The notes beneath the pieces are model-generated. The model was not told the origin of the DNA, ran no database searches, and worked only from the letters and a program-made list of their open reading frames with translations. A stretch of DNA of 52,380 nt from NCBI GenBank assembly GCA_003212655.1, contig QCPF01000009.1, forward strand, positions 1-52,380, read 5' to 3'. Both the position numbers and the translations under genes were made by a program. This DNA comes from Prochlorococcus sp. AG-436-D21 (GTDB lineage Bacteria; Cyanobacteriota; Cyanobacteriia; PCC-6307; Cyanobiaceae). Positions 8,245-17,154 of the stretch are shown here, piece after piece. Position 1 is the first letter of the stretch. Every line of letters starts with the position of its first letter.

Positions 8245-10416
8245 TTACATTTTTACCACTTCTCCAACCTTGTACCATTTATCTCTTAGATTATTTTCAT
8301 ATTTACGTTTGCAACTAATCAACAAGGGGCCACATGTTTGAGGATCTAATAGTAATGATATTCTCTCATTAAAAGTTTCTTTATCTAATGAATTTTCGTT
8401 TAAAAAATTAATTATTCTTTTTTGGCGATTTCCTTTATAAATTTTGTCAAAAATTTCTTTATTAGATTCAAAGAAAGTACTTTTAACATCTTTTCTTATT
8501 AAATCAAATACTCCAGGATAAGCTTTAAATGCAAATAAATCTAATAAAACTTTTATAGGCTCTAGATTATTTCTATTCCTATATAAATTAGATGATTCAA
8601 CCATCTCTTTAAGATGTCCAATAAATCCATATCCCGTAATGTCAGTAGCAGCGTTGACTAATGACTCTCCAAATTGATCTTGAAAAAAATAAATTTCATT
8701 AATCAAATGTTGCTGACTCTTCACTAAATTATTAATTATTTCAGAAGAATCGCTTAGCATATTAATATTTTGCATTTGACCCGCAAAGTAAATGCCAACT
8801 CCAAGAGGTCTTGACATCATAAGAATATCTCCATCATTCATTCCAGATTTAAGCCACGGTTTTGCTCCATTTTTTAAAATGCCTTGGACAGTTAAAGAAA
8901 TATCTATTCCTAATGAATAAGGTTTATTGACTAAACTTCTTGCCTCGAAAGTATGGCCTCCAAGTAATTCACCTCCATGATCATCAACTGTTGATTTAAT
9001 CCCTTGAAGGGATTGAGAAAAGAGGTAACTCTGAAATTCTCTTTCAACTTTTGGTAATGATATTAAGGCCTGCGCTGATGAAAGTTTTGCTCCGCATGCC
9101 CACAAATCTGAGCAAGCATGCAGAGTAGTAATTTTTGCATTAAGCCAAGGATCACTGACCAAAGCAGGAAATCCATCCACACTTTGCAAGATAATATCTT
9201 TACCATTTTGATAAATCTCCACTGAATCTTCAGGGGATGAAGCAAAAGAATCTAAATTAGAATTTATTAATGATTTATTCAAAACAAACTGAGGAATTTT
9301 AGCTGCACATCCCCTGCAATCATTCAATGAGATATTTTTTCCACTACTTTTCATAGTAAGCCTTTTTGATTTGAAATTATTAATAAAGTTAAGGTCAATT
9401 TTATGCTTTAAAATCCAAAAAATAAAAGAAGGGCCAAAAACAAAATTCCGATAAATAGCAAAAGCCTTTTGATGATAACTTGGAAATATATTGACTATTT
9501 GTAATCCGATCTTTTGAGGAAACCACTTTTTTAATGATCCCCCTTCTACATCCTTTTTTAGATTTTTGACTAATGTATTTGCAACTTTTACAGCAAAAAC
9601 TCCCGATGCTGGTCTTTTTGCTGAATCTACAACTGCACAATCACCCGCAGCAAAGATCCCGGAGAAACTTTTCAACTGCAAAGTCTGATTTGTGATCATT
9701 CTGCCATGAGAATCCGAATCTAATAATTTTTTTTGCACCCATAAAGGAGATGTATTTCCAGTGCACAAAAGAATCTTGCCATAATCAAAATTCAGGTTTT
9801 CAACTAAATCAATATTGGAATTCCGTAAACTTTTTAGGATTTTATTATTAATTTTTCTTGAATCACATAATAATTTTAAAGATCTACCTTTCCATCTTTT
9901 TCTCAAAGCATATGATACTTCAATTGCTGCAAGGCCACTCCCAACTATTACAAAAGGAAGTTCATTAACCGAATCCAAAATGTCCTCTTTTTGTATTAAT
10001 TCATAAGCCCTCAAAAAAGGTTTTATTGTAAAAGCATTTCGATTTTTCACTTTTGACTCAAATTCTTTTGGAATTATTGTTTCACTTCCATAATTAAGAA
10101 CCAACTTCGAATAATTAATTGAGGGTCTATTACTTAAAAAAATTTTCTTTAAATTAAAATCAATATCCTTTACTTCTTCTTCTATAAAAGATACTTTTGC
10201 ATTTTTTGCTAAAGATTTTATATCAATTAAACTTTCTTCTAGAGAAATTGATTTAGAAAGCACCGATGGGAACATCGCCGAATAAACCAAATGAGAATCT
10301 CTAGATATAATTGAGACAGGAATCTCTGGCATTAATTTCGTAAACATTAACCATTTCTTAATTAAAAGAACATTTGTGTGTCCTCCTCCAATTAGTACTA
10401 GATGATTAAAAGTCAT
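8245..10416 (-). CDS. selD: Flavin pyridine-nucleotide oxidoreductase fused to selenide, water dikinase
   Basis: This is a 723-residue two-domain protein. Residues 1-340 resemble the NDH-2/sulfide:quinone-type oxidoreductases: LVLIGGGHTN (6-15) binds FAD, FVIVGSGLAAIE (155-166) binds NAD(P)H, and GIFAAGDCA (253-261) is the second FAD motif. Residues 365-723 are SelD, which makes selenophosphate from selenide and ATP. Catalytic Cys370 and Lys373 lie in RGCAAK, so cysteine replaces selenocysteine, and GELLGGHTFEAR and DITGYGFIGHL are family motifs. Such fusions are known in cyanobacteria and some eukaryotes; the oxidoreductase may supply or sense reduced selenium. No selA, selB or tRNA-Sec occurs in this window. 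The start is ATG. Confidence 0.9.
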   Translation of the reverse strand: MTFNHLVLIGGGHTNVLLIKKWLMFTKLMPEIPVSIISRDSHLVYSAMFPSVLSKSISLEESLIDIKSLAKNAKVSFIEEEVKDIDFNLKKIFLSNRPSINYSKLVLNYGSETIIPKEFESKVKNRNAFTIKPFLRAYELIQKEDILDSVNELPFVIVGSGLAAIEVSYALRKRWKGRSLKLLCDSRKINNKILKSLRNSNIDLVENLNFDYGKILLCTGNTSPLWVQKKLLDSDSHGRMITNQTLQLKSFSGIFAAGDCAVVDSAKRPASGVFAVKVANTLVKNLKKDVEGGSLKKWFPQKIGLQIVNIFPSYHQKAFAIYRNFVFGPSFIFWILKHKIDLNFINNFKSKRLTMKSSGKNISLNDCRGCAAKIPQFVLNKSLINSNLDSFASSPEDSVEIYQNGKDIILQSVDGFPALVSDPWLNAKITTLHACSDLWACGAKLSSAQALISLPKVEREFQSYLFSQSLQGIKSTVDDHGGELLGGHTFEARSLVNKPYSLGIDISLTVQGILKNGAKPWLKSGMNDGDILMMSRPLGVGIYFAGQMQNINMLSDSSEIINNLVKSQQHLINEIYFFQDQFGESLVNAATDITGYGFIGHLKEMVESSNLYRNRNNLEPIKVLLDLFAFKAYPGVFDLIRKDVKSTFFESNKEIFDKIYKGNRQKRIINFLNENSLDKETFNERISLLLDPQTCGPLLISCKRKYENNLRDKWYKVGEVVKM

Positions 10417-10450
10417 TTAAATCGCAATTAATAAAGAACATTTATTAGTA

Positions 10451-10701
10451 TTGAAAATCAAGATTAGGAGTATTGGTGTGAGTGGAATTTATTCAATGGA
10501 TCAAATTAAGTACTTAAGAGAAATAGGAATCAATACTCTTTATGGTAAACCTTCTGATTCAATAAAAGTATATAGTCTTGGAAATTTAGAGATAGCATTC
10601 ATTCCTAAGCATGGAAGAACTCATAGATTTAATTTTACTGAAATCCCTTACAAACCTAATATTTTAGGGCCTTAAGATAAATTGGAGTAAAATAGATTGA
10701 T
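10451..10701 (+). pseudogene. mtnP: Broken S-methyl-5'-thioadenosine phosphorylase gene
   Basis: The TTG-started frame 10451-10675 encodes 74 residues matching only the N-terminal quarter of MTA phosphorylases: GVSGIYSMDQI (usually GGSGLY), INTLYGKPSD (usually T.PFG.PSD), AFIPKHGRTHRFNFTEIPYKPNI (usually RHGR.H...E..YRANI). Homology then continues in another frame: from 10669, codons read A-L-R-stop-I-G-V-K-stop-I-D, matching the family's IYALK.LGVKWI with in-frame TAA at 10678 and TAG at 10693. So there is a frameshift near 10665 and at least two nonsense changes. The remaining two thirds, including the substrate-binding and active-site parts, are missing before psbJ. A full enzyme would recycle methylthioadenosine from polyamine synthesis. 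Confidence 0.8.
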
Positions 10702-10813
10702 CACCCAAAAAGAAAATATCCCAAGCTTCATAAAGAGAAACTAAGGATATTTTACTGAATTCTTATTGGATGTACTAGATTTTAGTGATTGTCAGGTTAA
10801 CGTAAGGATTTTA

Positions 10814-11011
10814 TTATCCTCCAGCTCCAACTCCTTGGTATGAGCCATAGAAGAATATTCCTAAAACGAAAATAACAGCAATTCCACCTGCTGTGGCGAC
10901 AAGCCATAGAGGAAGAGTTCCTTCTGTCCATCGTCTTTCCCATGCTACTGCTGGTCTACCGTCGGGAAGTCTATCTGGAATTCTTCCATCAGGTCCTTTT
11001 AATTTACTCAT
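10814..11011 (-). CDS. psbJ: Photosystem II reaction centre protein J
   Basis: This 65-residue protein has the PsbJ C-terminal pattern [33 protein letters not shown], with one transmembrane helix at about residues 34-55. The N-terminal 25-residue extension ([16 protein letters not shown]) is of the marine picocyanobacterial type; PsbJ elsewhere is about 40 residues. It is the last gene of psbE-F-L-J and sits nine bases behind psbL. A weak AGGAT/ATCCT hairpin spans its stop codon, without a T-run. Confidence 0.97.
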   Translation of the reverse strand: MSKLKGPDGRIPDRLPDGRPAVAWERRWTEGTLPLWLVATAGGIAVIFVLGIFFYGSYQGVGAGG

Positions 11012-11020
11012 AATTTTAAT

Positions 11021-11140
11021 TTAATTGAAAAAGTAACTGGAAAATAAAATTCCCAATACAAAGACTGATAATAAACCTAGGTAAAGGCTTGTACGATTAA
11101 GTTCAACTGGAACTTTGTTAGGGTTTTCGTTTACTTGCAT
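11021..11140 (-). CDS. psbL: Photosystem II reaction centre protein L
   Basis: This 39-residue protein ends in the invariant PsbL helix [22 protein letters not shown]. It starts at the ATG read from CAT 11138-11140; a longer in-frame extension to 11233 overlaps psbF and is not used. PsbL lies near the QA side of PSII and is needed for dimer stability and electron flow to QA. It is 11 bases from psbF and nine from psbJ. Confidence 0.97.
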
Positions 11141-11151
11141 GATAGTTAAAT

Positions 11152-11298
11152 TTATCTGGCTACAAATTGCATCGCAGCAATGGAGCCTAAAAAGAATACT
11201 GATGGGATAGCTAAAGCGTGAACTGCTAGCCAACGAACAGTAAATATTGGATAAACGCGGACTTCCGCAGCCTGCATTGGAGCTTGAGAATTAGTCAT
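11152..11298 (-). CDS. psbF: Cytochrome b559 beta subunit
   Basis: The 48-residue frame reads [20 protein letters not shown] followed by [20 protein letters not shown]. Histidine 27 in [10 protein letters not shown] is the haem ligand paired with the PsbE histidine. There is one transmembrane helix, and it ends at TAA 11152-11154. It lies two bases after psbE, so the haem partners are made together. Confidence 0.97.
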
Positions 11299-11300
11299 TG

Positions 11301-11549
11301 TTATTTTGTTCTTAAATCTAGTTGAGATTTAGCTTCATATCTTTGTGTTACGACAGGCGCTTTAGATTCTGATGATTGGAAATAACTATCTGGACGTGGA
11401 GTCCCGAAAGCATCATACGCTAAGCCTGTATATACGAATAGGAAGCCTGCTATAAAAATAGCTGGTAATGTTACTGCATGAATAATCCAGTACCTAATAC
11501 TGGTGATTATTTCAAAGAATGGGCGTTCACCCGTTGAACCTGCGGCCAT
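11301..11549 (-). CDS. psbE: Cytochrome b559 alpha subunit
   Basis: This 82-residue protein begins [20 protein letters not shown] and contains [25 protein letters not shown], where the histidine in IIHAVTLP ligates the shared haem. The lumenal end [14 protein letters not shown] is typical. An ATG six bases upstream (adding Met-Ile) is possible, but the 82-residue start matches the family. It heads the psbEFLJ operon. Upstream lie a 13-bp inverted repeat (11567-11593) and a possible promoter. Confidence 0.97.
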
Positions 11550-11566
11550 AATCACAAATGTTTACC

Positions 11567-11593
11567 TTATGATCTTACAGTGTAAAATCATAA
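11567..11593 (-). repeat. Near-perfect 13-bp inverted repeat in the psbE leader
   Basis: On the plus strand TTATGATCTTACA (11567-11579) and TGTAAAATCATAA (11581-11593) flank a single G. All 13 positions pair, 12 Watson-Crick and one G-T. It ends 17 bases before the psbE start codon, too close for a core promoter, so it is likely transcribed. It could be an mRNA-stability or translation hairpin, or an operator. There is no T-run in the psbE direction, so a terminator is unlikely. Confidence 0.65.
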
Positions 11594-11615
11594 GTTCGCG
11601 AAGAAATTAACAGCT

Positions 11616-11644
11616 TGGTTACAGACAGTTGCTAAATCTGTCAA
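11616..11644 (-). promoter_or_regulatory. Possible psbE promoter
   Basis: Read on the minus strand, TTGACA (11639-11644) is followed by a 17-base spacer and TAACCA (11616-11621), a perfect -35-like hexamer with a weak -10. This would place the start about 60 bases before the psbE ATG and keep the inverted repeat inside the leader. The 136-base gap between ycf48 and psbE otherwise holds only AT-rich sequence. Confidence 0.4.
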
Positions 11645-11685
11645 AAATTAAGTTTTTTTTTACTTTTTACTCTAATTATTCAAAC

Positions 11686-12702
11686 TTAGCTATTCCATTT
11701 AAGGATGTAACCACGTTCTCCAAGTACAAATCCTTTTTGATTATTCACTCCCTCCTTATCAAGAAAAACTATTTTAATGTAGTTTGTTGGCAATTCAGAA
11801 GCGATAGGATCTTTGTTCCAAGTTTTACCTTGATCTTTACTAACTATTAAGGTGCCATTACCACCGCCAGCCCATATATCACCGTTTGGATCCCATCCCA
11901 TATCTAGATAGTTGTATCCATTAAGAATTGGAATAATAGGCTTTGACCAATTTTCTAGATCGCTAGTATCTTGATTAAATCTAATTTCTGCACCTCTAGA
12001 AAGCATCCATAAACTTCCTTCTGGGTTGAAACCAATACTTTGAACTCTCTTACTACTCGCTCTTTGATGAGCTATCCATGCATTACTATCATTTTCCAAA
12101 GTAGAAAAGAAATTACCAAGACTACTGACGCTCACATAATCTCCTTCTTTAGTTCTTCTTAGATCTCTTACACCACCAGAACCAGATGCATCTACAACTT
12201 TTGCATTCCATGATTCACCACTATCTGATGTTTCATAGATTGCGCCTGCAGTGGTGGCTAACTCTGCAACCCCTTCATCAACGGTCGTTATTAAAAATGG
12301 TTGACCTGGTAATTTATTGCCTAGAGATAAACGTGTCCAATTCTTTCCTGCATCAAGTGTATGCATAACTAATGAAGGCTGACCTATTAACCATCCCTCT
12401 TCACCTTTAAAATCAATATCTAGGAGACGAAAGTTCTCTTCACTTGGTAAATCTAAATTTCTTTTTTCCCAAGTTTCTCCTCCATCATTAGATTCCATAA
12501 TAAGTCTATTAGAACCTACTAAAAATCCATTTTTATCATCTATAAAATCAACATCTAAAGCATTAGCCTGGTCCTCAAACTGTATTGTTTTCCAAGGGCT
12601 GCTATCACTTATCTTTACTCCTGTAGATGAACAACTGCTCAATACAAAACAAATAAGAACTGATAAAAGAAGATTGGGAATACTAGTAATAATTTTTTTC
12701 AT
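11686..12702 (-). CDS. ycf48: Photosystem II assembly factor Ycf48 (HCF136 homologue)
   Basis: This 338-residue protein has a lipoprotein signal: a hydrophobic stretch ([15 protein letters not shown]) with a lipobox cysteine at residue 24. Repeated propeller blades carry the Asp-box/BNR pattern ([43 protein letters not shown]), as in the seven-bladed Ycf48 structure. The protein binds newly made D1 and helps build PSII reaction centres in the thylakoid lumen. It lies between rubA and psbE on one strand, a cyanobacterial arrangement that joins assembly factors to cytochrome b559. It ends 136 bases before psbE. Confidence 0.95.
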   Translation of the reverse strand: MKKIITSIPNLLLSVLICFVLSSCSSTGVKISDSSPWKTIQFEDQANALDVDFIDDKNGFLVGSNRLIMESNDGGETWEKRNLDLPSEENFRLLDIDFKGEEGWLIGQPSLVMHTLDAGKNWTRLSLGNKLPGQPFLITTVDEGVAELATTAGAIYETSDSGESWNAKVVDASGSGGVRDLRRTKEGDYVSVSSLGNFFSTLENDSNAWIAHQRASSKRVQSIGFNPEGSLWMLSRGAEIRFNQDTSDLENWSKPIIPILNGYNYLDMGWDPNGDIWAGGGNGTLIVSKDQGKTWNKDPIASELPTNYIKIVFLDKEGVNNQKGFVLGERGYILKWNS

Positions 12703-12711
12703 TTATATATA

Positions 12712-13140
12712 TTAATGCAAAGAGTATAAAGAAAGGAACATAGCAGCAGCAAAAGCCAGACCTCCAAAAATCAATATGTTTTTTTGTCCAGGAGGTAAAC
12801 TATTAAAACCGAAGCCATAAACTAAATTTTCTTCAAAACCACTAGGTTTAGATTTAGGACCTATATCCTTATAAAAATTTTTACCGGCTCGACAAACAGG
12901 GCACGCGAAGGTATTCCCATCCAACTCTGAAAAAGGGGTATTTTTAGGTATGTTTAATTTTTTATTTCCTTCAGAAGGATCATAAATATATCCACAACTT
13001 CTACATTCGAATCTATTTTGTTCTAGATTAAGAGTAGGTTGTTCAACATTTACCCCTAAGGTATTTTCAGAAAGTTTTTCTTTCTCAGAGTCTTCAACTA
13101 TTTTGTTTTCCTCAGAGGCTGGTTGAATGTTTTCACTCAC
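12712..13140 (-). CDS. rubA: Membrane-anchored rubredoxin
   Basis: This is a 142-residue protein. Residues 1-40 are acidic and probably disordered. The rubredoxin domain has iron ligands C46 and C49 (CRSCGYIYDP) and C80 and C83 (CPVC), and a single transmembrane helix near residues 118-138 (ILIFGGLAFAAAMFLSL) anchors it to the thylakoid. RubA homologues are needed for PSI and/or PSII assembly. It heads the rubA-ycf48-psbEFLJ run, nine bases before ycf48, and is divergent from ndhC across a 77-base gap holding two palindromes. Confidence 0.95.
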   Translation of the reverse strand: MSENIQPASEENKIVEDSEKEKLSENTLGVNVEQPTLNLEQNRFECRSCGYIYDPSEGNKKLNIPKNTPFSELDGNTFACPVCRAGKNFYKDIGPKSKPSGFEENLVYGFGFNSLPPGQKNILIFGGLAFAAAMFLSLYSLH

Positions 13141-13151
13141 GGTTTATTATT

Positions 13152-13189
13152 GTTCTTTAAGAACTTTAAAAGATTTTGCTTAATTAAGC
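13152..13189. promoter_or_regulatory. Two palindromes in the rubA-ndhC divergent promoter gap
   Basis: GTTCTTTAAGAAC (13152-13164) is a 6-bp inverted repeat with one central base, and GCTTAATTAAGC (13178-13189) is a perfect 12-base palindrome. Their centres are 25-26 bp apart. Both are symmetric, so they could serve either the rubA or the ndhC promoter as operator half-sites. Neither matches the NtcA or other cyanobacterial box I know. Chance palindromes are common in AT-rich DNA. Confidence 0.35.
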
Positions 13190-13217
13190 GACTTTTATTC
13201 AAAATTAATTTTCTAAG

Positions 13218-13580
13218 ATGTTTTTATTAACTGGCTATGAATACTTTTTAGGTTTCCTTCTAATTGCGGCAGCTGTTCCAGTATTAGCTCTTGTTACTAA
13301 TCTCATCGTTGCCCCAAAAGGTAGAACAGGGGAAAGAAAACTTACATATGAATCTGGAATGGAGCCTATCGGGGGAGCATGGATTCAATTCAATATTCGT
13401 TATTACATGTTTGCCTTGGTTTTCGTTATATTTGATGTTGAGACAGTATTCCTTTATCCTTGGGCTGTTGCCTTCAATAGATTAGGCTTATTAGCTTTTA
13501 TTGAGGCTTTAATCTTCATAGCAATACTTGTTATTGCCCTTGCATACGCTTGGAGAAAAGGTGCTTTAGAATGGAGTTAA
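13218..13580 (+). CDS. ndhC: NDH-1 subunit 3 (NdhC)
   Basis: This 120-residue protein has three transmembrane helices (about 8-30, 62-84 and 90-112). The conserved matrix loop [33 protein letters not shown] includes the NdhC/NuoA signature with its acidic FDVE. It belongs to the membrane arm near the plastoquinone site of photosynthetic NDH-1, used in cyclic electron flow and respiration. It starts at ATG and is followed four bases later by ndhK. Confidence 0.97.
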   Translation: MFLLTGYEYFLGFLLIAAAVPVLALVTNLIVAPKGRTGERKLTYESGMEPIGGAWIQFNIRYYMFALVFVIFDVETVFLYPWAVAFNRLGLLAFIEALIFIAILVIALAYAWRKGALEWS

Positions 13581-13584
13581 AAAA

Positions 13585-14319
13585 TTGAATCCACAACTAT
13601 CCCCAAAAGCAATAAGAGAAATTCGAGAAGGGACTTGCAATCCTCTTGGTGGACCCCAAGTTACTACAGATTTAAGCGAAAACATTATATTGACAAGCTT
13701 AGACGATCTTCATAATTGGGCCAGACTAAGCAGTCTATGGCCTCTCTTGTACGGAACAGCTTGTTGTTTTATAGAATTTGCTGCCTTAATCGGATCTAGA
13801 TTTGATTTTGATAGATTTGGATTAGTACCTAGAAGCTCGCCAAGGCAAGCAGATTTGCTAATAGTGGCAGGAACAGTAACTATGAAGATGGCTCCAGCCC
13901 TAGTAAGACTTTATGAACAAATGCCTGAACCAAAATATGTGATTGCGATGGGTGCTTGCACAATCACAGGGGGAATGTTTAGCGCAGATTCTACAACTGC
14001 TGTAAGAGGGGTTGATAAATTGATACCAGTTGATTTATATCTTCCAGGATGCCCACCAAGACCAGAAGCAATTTTTGATGCTGTAATTAAATTAAGAAAA
14101 AAAGTTGGTAATGAATCAATTTTAGAGCGCACAAAAACAGAGCAAACTCACAGATACATAACATCTGATCACGAAATGAATCTTGTTTTCTCAGAAAATA
14201 CAGGTGAATATCTAAACAAAACTTCAGATAAAGCCATCACCTCCTCCAAAAAAGAAAAAATAACTGAATTACCTGAAAAAACCGAAAATACTGAAATTAT
14301 TGATACTTTAGAGGACTAA
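13585..14319 (+). CDS. ndhK: NDH-1 subunit K (NdhK), Fe-S subunit
   Basis: This 244-residue protein carries the N2 [4Fe-4S] ligands: the CC pair in [12 protein letters not shown], the cysteine in [10 protein letters not shown], and the one in [11 protein letters not shown]. It matches NuoB/NdhK. A charged tail after about residue 185, rich in Lys, Glu and Thr, is longer than in bacterial NuoB and typical of cyanobacteria. TTG 13585 is the start giving the expected N-terminus. Its stop overlaps the ndhJ ATG by one base (TAATG). Confidence 0.97.
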   Translation: MNPQLSPKAIREIREGTCNPLGGPQVTTDLSENIILTSLDDLHNWARLSSLWPLLYGTACCFIEFAALIGSRFDFDRFGLVPRSSPRQADLLIVAGTVTMKMAPALVRLYEQMPEPKYVIAMGACTITGGMFSADSTTAVRGVDKLIPVDLYLPGCPPRPEAIFDAVIKLRKKVGNESILERTKTEQTHRYITSDHEMNLVFSENTGEYLNKTSDKAITSSKKEKITELPEKTENTEIIDTLED

Positions 14320-14849
14320 TGGAAAAAGACGGTTTAGCTCAATCCTCGGATACTTCAATAGAAAAAGAAGGCTTTATAAGCCAATCTTTGTCTAAAGATG
14401 GAATTTCAAATCAATCTTTACCTGATGATCACATAGGAATTGAAAACATTGCTGTGGAACCTAACAAATTATATGAAGCAGTATCTGCCTTAAGAAATTA
14501 CGGTTTCAACTATCTCCAATGTCAAGGAGGATACGACGAAGGACCAGGCAAAAATCTTGTAAGTTTCTACCATTTTATAACTGTTGATGATTTACAAAAA
14601 ATCGAAAAAATTAAAGAAGTCAGATTAAAAGTTTTCTTAAAAAGAGATTCTGATTTGTCAATTCCTAGTTTATATAAAATCTTTAAGGGAAGTGATTGGC
14701 AAGAAAGAGAAACTTTTGATATGTATGGGATAAATTTTATTGATCATCCAAATCCCAAAAGACTTTTAATGCCTGAAGATTGGAGAGGATGGCCATTACG
14801 AAAAGATTATATTCAGCCAGATTTCTATGAGCTTCAAGATGCTTATTAG
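14319..14849 (+). CDS. ndhJ: NDH-1 subunit J (NdhJ)
   Basis: This 176-residue homologue of NuoC (30-kDa subunit) carries the signature [40 protein letters not shown] at about residues 125-165. The first 40 residues are a low-complexity polar extension (repeats of SQSLSKDG-type sequence). It is the last gene of ndhCKJ. Its 3' end overlaps the convergent yvcK by four bases, leaving no separate terminator. Confidence 0.97.
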   Translation: MEKDGLAQSSDTSIEKEGFISQSLSKDGISNQSLPDDHIGIENIAVEPNKLYEAVSALRNYGFNYLQCQGGYDEGPGKNLVSFYHFITVDDLQKIEKIKEVRLKVFLKRDSDLSIPSLYKIFKGSDWQERETFDMYGINFIDHPNPKRLLMPEDWRGWPLRKDYIQPDFYELQDAY

Positions 14850-16231
14850 TTTAATTTCTTTAATTTGCGGTATATAAACATAACTGCTCTCGCGAGTCTC
14901 TTTGGGTCATGTCTTAGAGTTGGAGTTATTCTTTTTGAATATAATGGTGCTTGCAAAACATAATAACCCTCAGATAATAATTTTTCTTTATTACATTGAA
15001 CAGGTTCTGCCCCTCTACTCTCGTAATAATCTACTAATGGAGACTTTTCAAATTGAATCTGAGATAAAATTGAGTTAAAAATTCGAGTATTAACTCCAAA
15101 GTTTGATAATTGTTTTTCTATTGCTTTGATATGTTGATAAACATCAAGTCCATCTGTTTCTCCTGGCTGAGTCATCAAATTACTTATGTAGATTTTTGGA
15201 GCATTATTTTGCAATAAGGCATCTACTATCTCTGGTACTAAAAGATTAGGTAATAAAGAAGTGTATAGACTACCTGGGCCAAGAATAATTAAATCAGCTT
15301 CTTTTATAGATTCAAGAGCGCTTGGAAGAGCTGAGGGATTTTCTGGCAGATAACCAATCCTCGAAATTAATTTTTTAGATTTACTGATCTTACTTTCTCC
15401 AAAAATTTTTTCACCGTCTTCTAATTCAGCCCACAACATAACATCAATATTTGTTGCAGGTAAAACTTGACCTTGTACCGCCAAAACCTTGCTAGAGGCT
15501 TGAACTGCTTTTTCTAAACTGCCTGTAATTGTTGTTAGAGCTGACAAGAATAAATTCCCAAAACTATGACCTTCAAGACCACTTCCTCCCGAAAATCTAT
15601 ACTGAAATAATCTAGTCAAGATAGGTTCTTCATTTGATAAGGCTGCCAAGCAATTTCTAATATCTCCAGGCGGTTGCACACCTAATTGTTTTCGAAGAAT
15701 TCCACTACTTCCACCATCATCGGATACAGTTACTATTGCTGTAATATTACTACTGTAATTTTTTAAGCCTTTCAGTAAGGTAGATAAGCCAGTACCTCCC
15801 CCAATTGCAACAATGTTGGGGCCTCTGTTTAATTTACTTTTAACTCTTAATGCATCAACTAAAAATGTATTTTTTTCTGGAACAAGGGCTTTTTGAATAG
15901 AATTAATGCTTCTATTTTGTCCAATCCCGATTAATAATAGTCCAACAACAAAAATTAATGGTCCCATTAATGAAACAGGCAAAATACTTGTTAAACCCGT
16001 CATTACCCCAAAAAAGATTTCAATAAGCCAATATAGTGGTCTTAAATTTGTCCAAATTAGCAAGCCTAATAATGTAGTCAAAAATCCTATCGCCGATGTG
16101 AGCATCCATCTTTTTATTACTAATCCTGGTAAAAGCCAACTCAAAATTCTTAAGATCTTGTTTAAAAAGACAAAATTAGACTTTTTAAAATCTTTGTAAT
16201 ATCCTCTTACTTTTTTTTTACGCTTATTCAT
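14846..16231 (-). CDS. YvcK/GlmR-family (CofD-like) protein with N-terminal membrane segment
   Basis: This is a 461-residue protein. The first 120 residues contain about three hydrophobic segments ([50 protein letters not shown]). The soluble domain begins [15 protein letters not shown] at about residue 139 and has [29 protein letters not shown] and [16 protein letters not shown], the YvcK nucleotide-sugar-binding motifs. YvcK proteins control carbon flow into cell-wall precursors; in Bacillus GlmR binds UDP-GlcNAc and stimulates GlmS. The membrane-fused form is the common cyanobacterial version. Convergent with ndhJ. Confidence 0.88.
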   Translation of the reverse strand: MNKRKKKVRGYYKDFKKSNFVFLNKILRILSWLLPGLVIKRWMLTSAIGFLTTLLGLLIWTNLRPLYWLIEIFFGVMTGLTSILPVSLMGPLIFVVGLLLIGIGQNRSINSIQKALVPEKNTFLVDALRVKSKLNRGPNIVAIGGGTGLSTLLKGLKNYSSNITAIVTVSDDGGSSGILRKQLGVQPPGDIRNCLAALSNEEPILTRLFQYRFSGGSGLEGHSFGNLFLSALTTITGSLEKAVQASSKVLAVQGQVLPATNIDVMLWAELEDGEKIFGESKISKSKKLISRIGYLPENPSALPSALESIKEADLIILGPGSLYTSLLPNLLVPEIVDALLQNNAPKIYISNLMTQPGETDGLDVYQHIKAIEKQLSNFGVNTRIFNSILSQIQFEKSPLVDYYESRGAEPVQCNKEKLLSEGYYVLQAPLYSKRITPTLRHDPKRLARAVMFIYRKLKKLN

Positions 16232-16363
16232 TAAAAAAACCTCTTAAAATTATATTTCTCAAATTTAAAAATTATATATAAACATTATAAATCAAATTCA
16301 TACATCCTTTTTTTATTTCTAAAAATAGGCAAAATGAAATAATAGATGTTTTTTATATGAGTT

Positions 16364-17149
16364 TTGAAAAAATCAAAGCATGCAGTTGAAACAAAAAACC
16401 TCTCAATAAGCTGGGGGAAAGTTAATGTTCTTAATCAAATAAGTTTTGAACTTAATGATGGAGAAAAATTAGCTATTGTTGGCCCTTCAGGTTCTGGTAA
16501 ATCAACCATATTAAAAATATTAGCAGGACTCATTTTACCTACCAAAGGAGAATTAAAAATATTTGGTGAGAAGCAAACATATTTGAGATTAGATCAAAAT
16601 AATCCTCCTGATGTAAGACTAGTTTTTCAGAACCCGGCTTTATTAGGATCTTTAACTATTGAAGAAAATGTAGGTTTTCTCCTTAAGAGAAATAAAAACT
16701 TATCGAAAAAGTTAGTTCATGAAATAGTTCGTGAATGCTTAGCTGAGGTAGGATTATTTAATGTTGAGAATAAACTTCCAAATGAATTAAGTGGAGGCAT
16801 GCAAAAAAGAGTAAGTTTTGCTAGAGCATTAATTACTGATCAAACTCTTAATTCAAAGTCTAAACCTTTATTACTTTTTGATGAACCAACTGCAGGCCTT
16901 GATCCCATTGCCTCATCAAGAATTGAAGATTTAATTAATAAAACAAATGATAAAGCTAGCGGATCATCTATTGTTGTTAGCCATGTTCTTAGTACTATAG
17001 AGAGGACTTCAGATAAAGTTTTAATGCTTTATGGAGGCAAATTTAGATGGGCAGGCTCAATTAATGAATTTAAAGAGAGTAAAGATCCCTATGTATTCCA
17101 ATTTAGGCATGGAAAACTTGATGGTCCAATGCAACCCAAAGACATTTAG
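16364..17149 (+). CDS. ABC transporter ATPase, MlaF/TGD3-like (lipid transport)
   Basis: This 261-residue ABC ATPase has Walker A GPSGSGKS at 40-47, a Q-loop at LVFQNPALLGSLT, signature LSGGMQKR near 143, Walker B LLLFDEPTAGLDP and the H-loop VVSHVLST. The GGMQKR signature and the MCE-family gene five bases downstream place it with Mla/TGD phospholipid importers rather than nutrient transporters. The expected permease (MlaE/TGD1) is not next to it. The start is TTG 16364; the ATG at 16357 is in another frame and soon stops. Confidence 0.87.
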   Translation: MKKSKHAVETKNLSISWGKVNVLNQISFELNDGEKLAIVGPSGSGKSTILKILAGLILPTKGELKIFGEKQTYLRLDQNNPPDVRLVFQNPALLGSLTIEENVGFLLKRNKNLSKKLVHEIVRECLAEVGLFNVENKLPNELSGGMQKRVSFARALITDQTLNSKSKPLLLFDEPTAGLDPIASSRIEDLINKTNDKASGSSIVVSHVLSTIERTSDKVLMLYGGKFRWAGSINEFKESKDPYVFQFRHGKLDGPMQPKDI

Positions 17150-17154
17150 AAACC

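Noticed and set aside
11141-11233. A longer in-frame extension of psbL, reading upstream to 11233
   Set aside because: PsbL is about 39 residues with a conserved start; the extension overlaps psbF in another frame and has no conserved content.
12186-12368. Sixty-residue plus-strand frame within ycf48
   Set aside because: It is antisense to a propeller-repeat gene and its apparent repeats mirror the BNR repeats of Ycf48.
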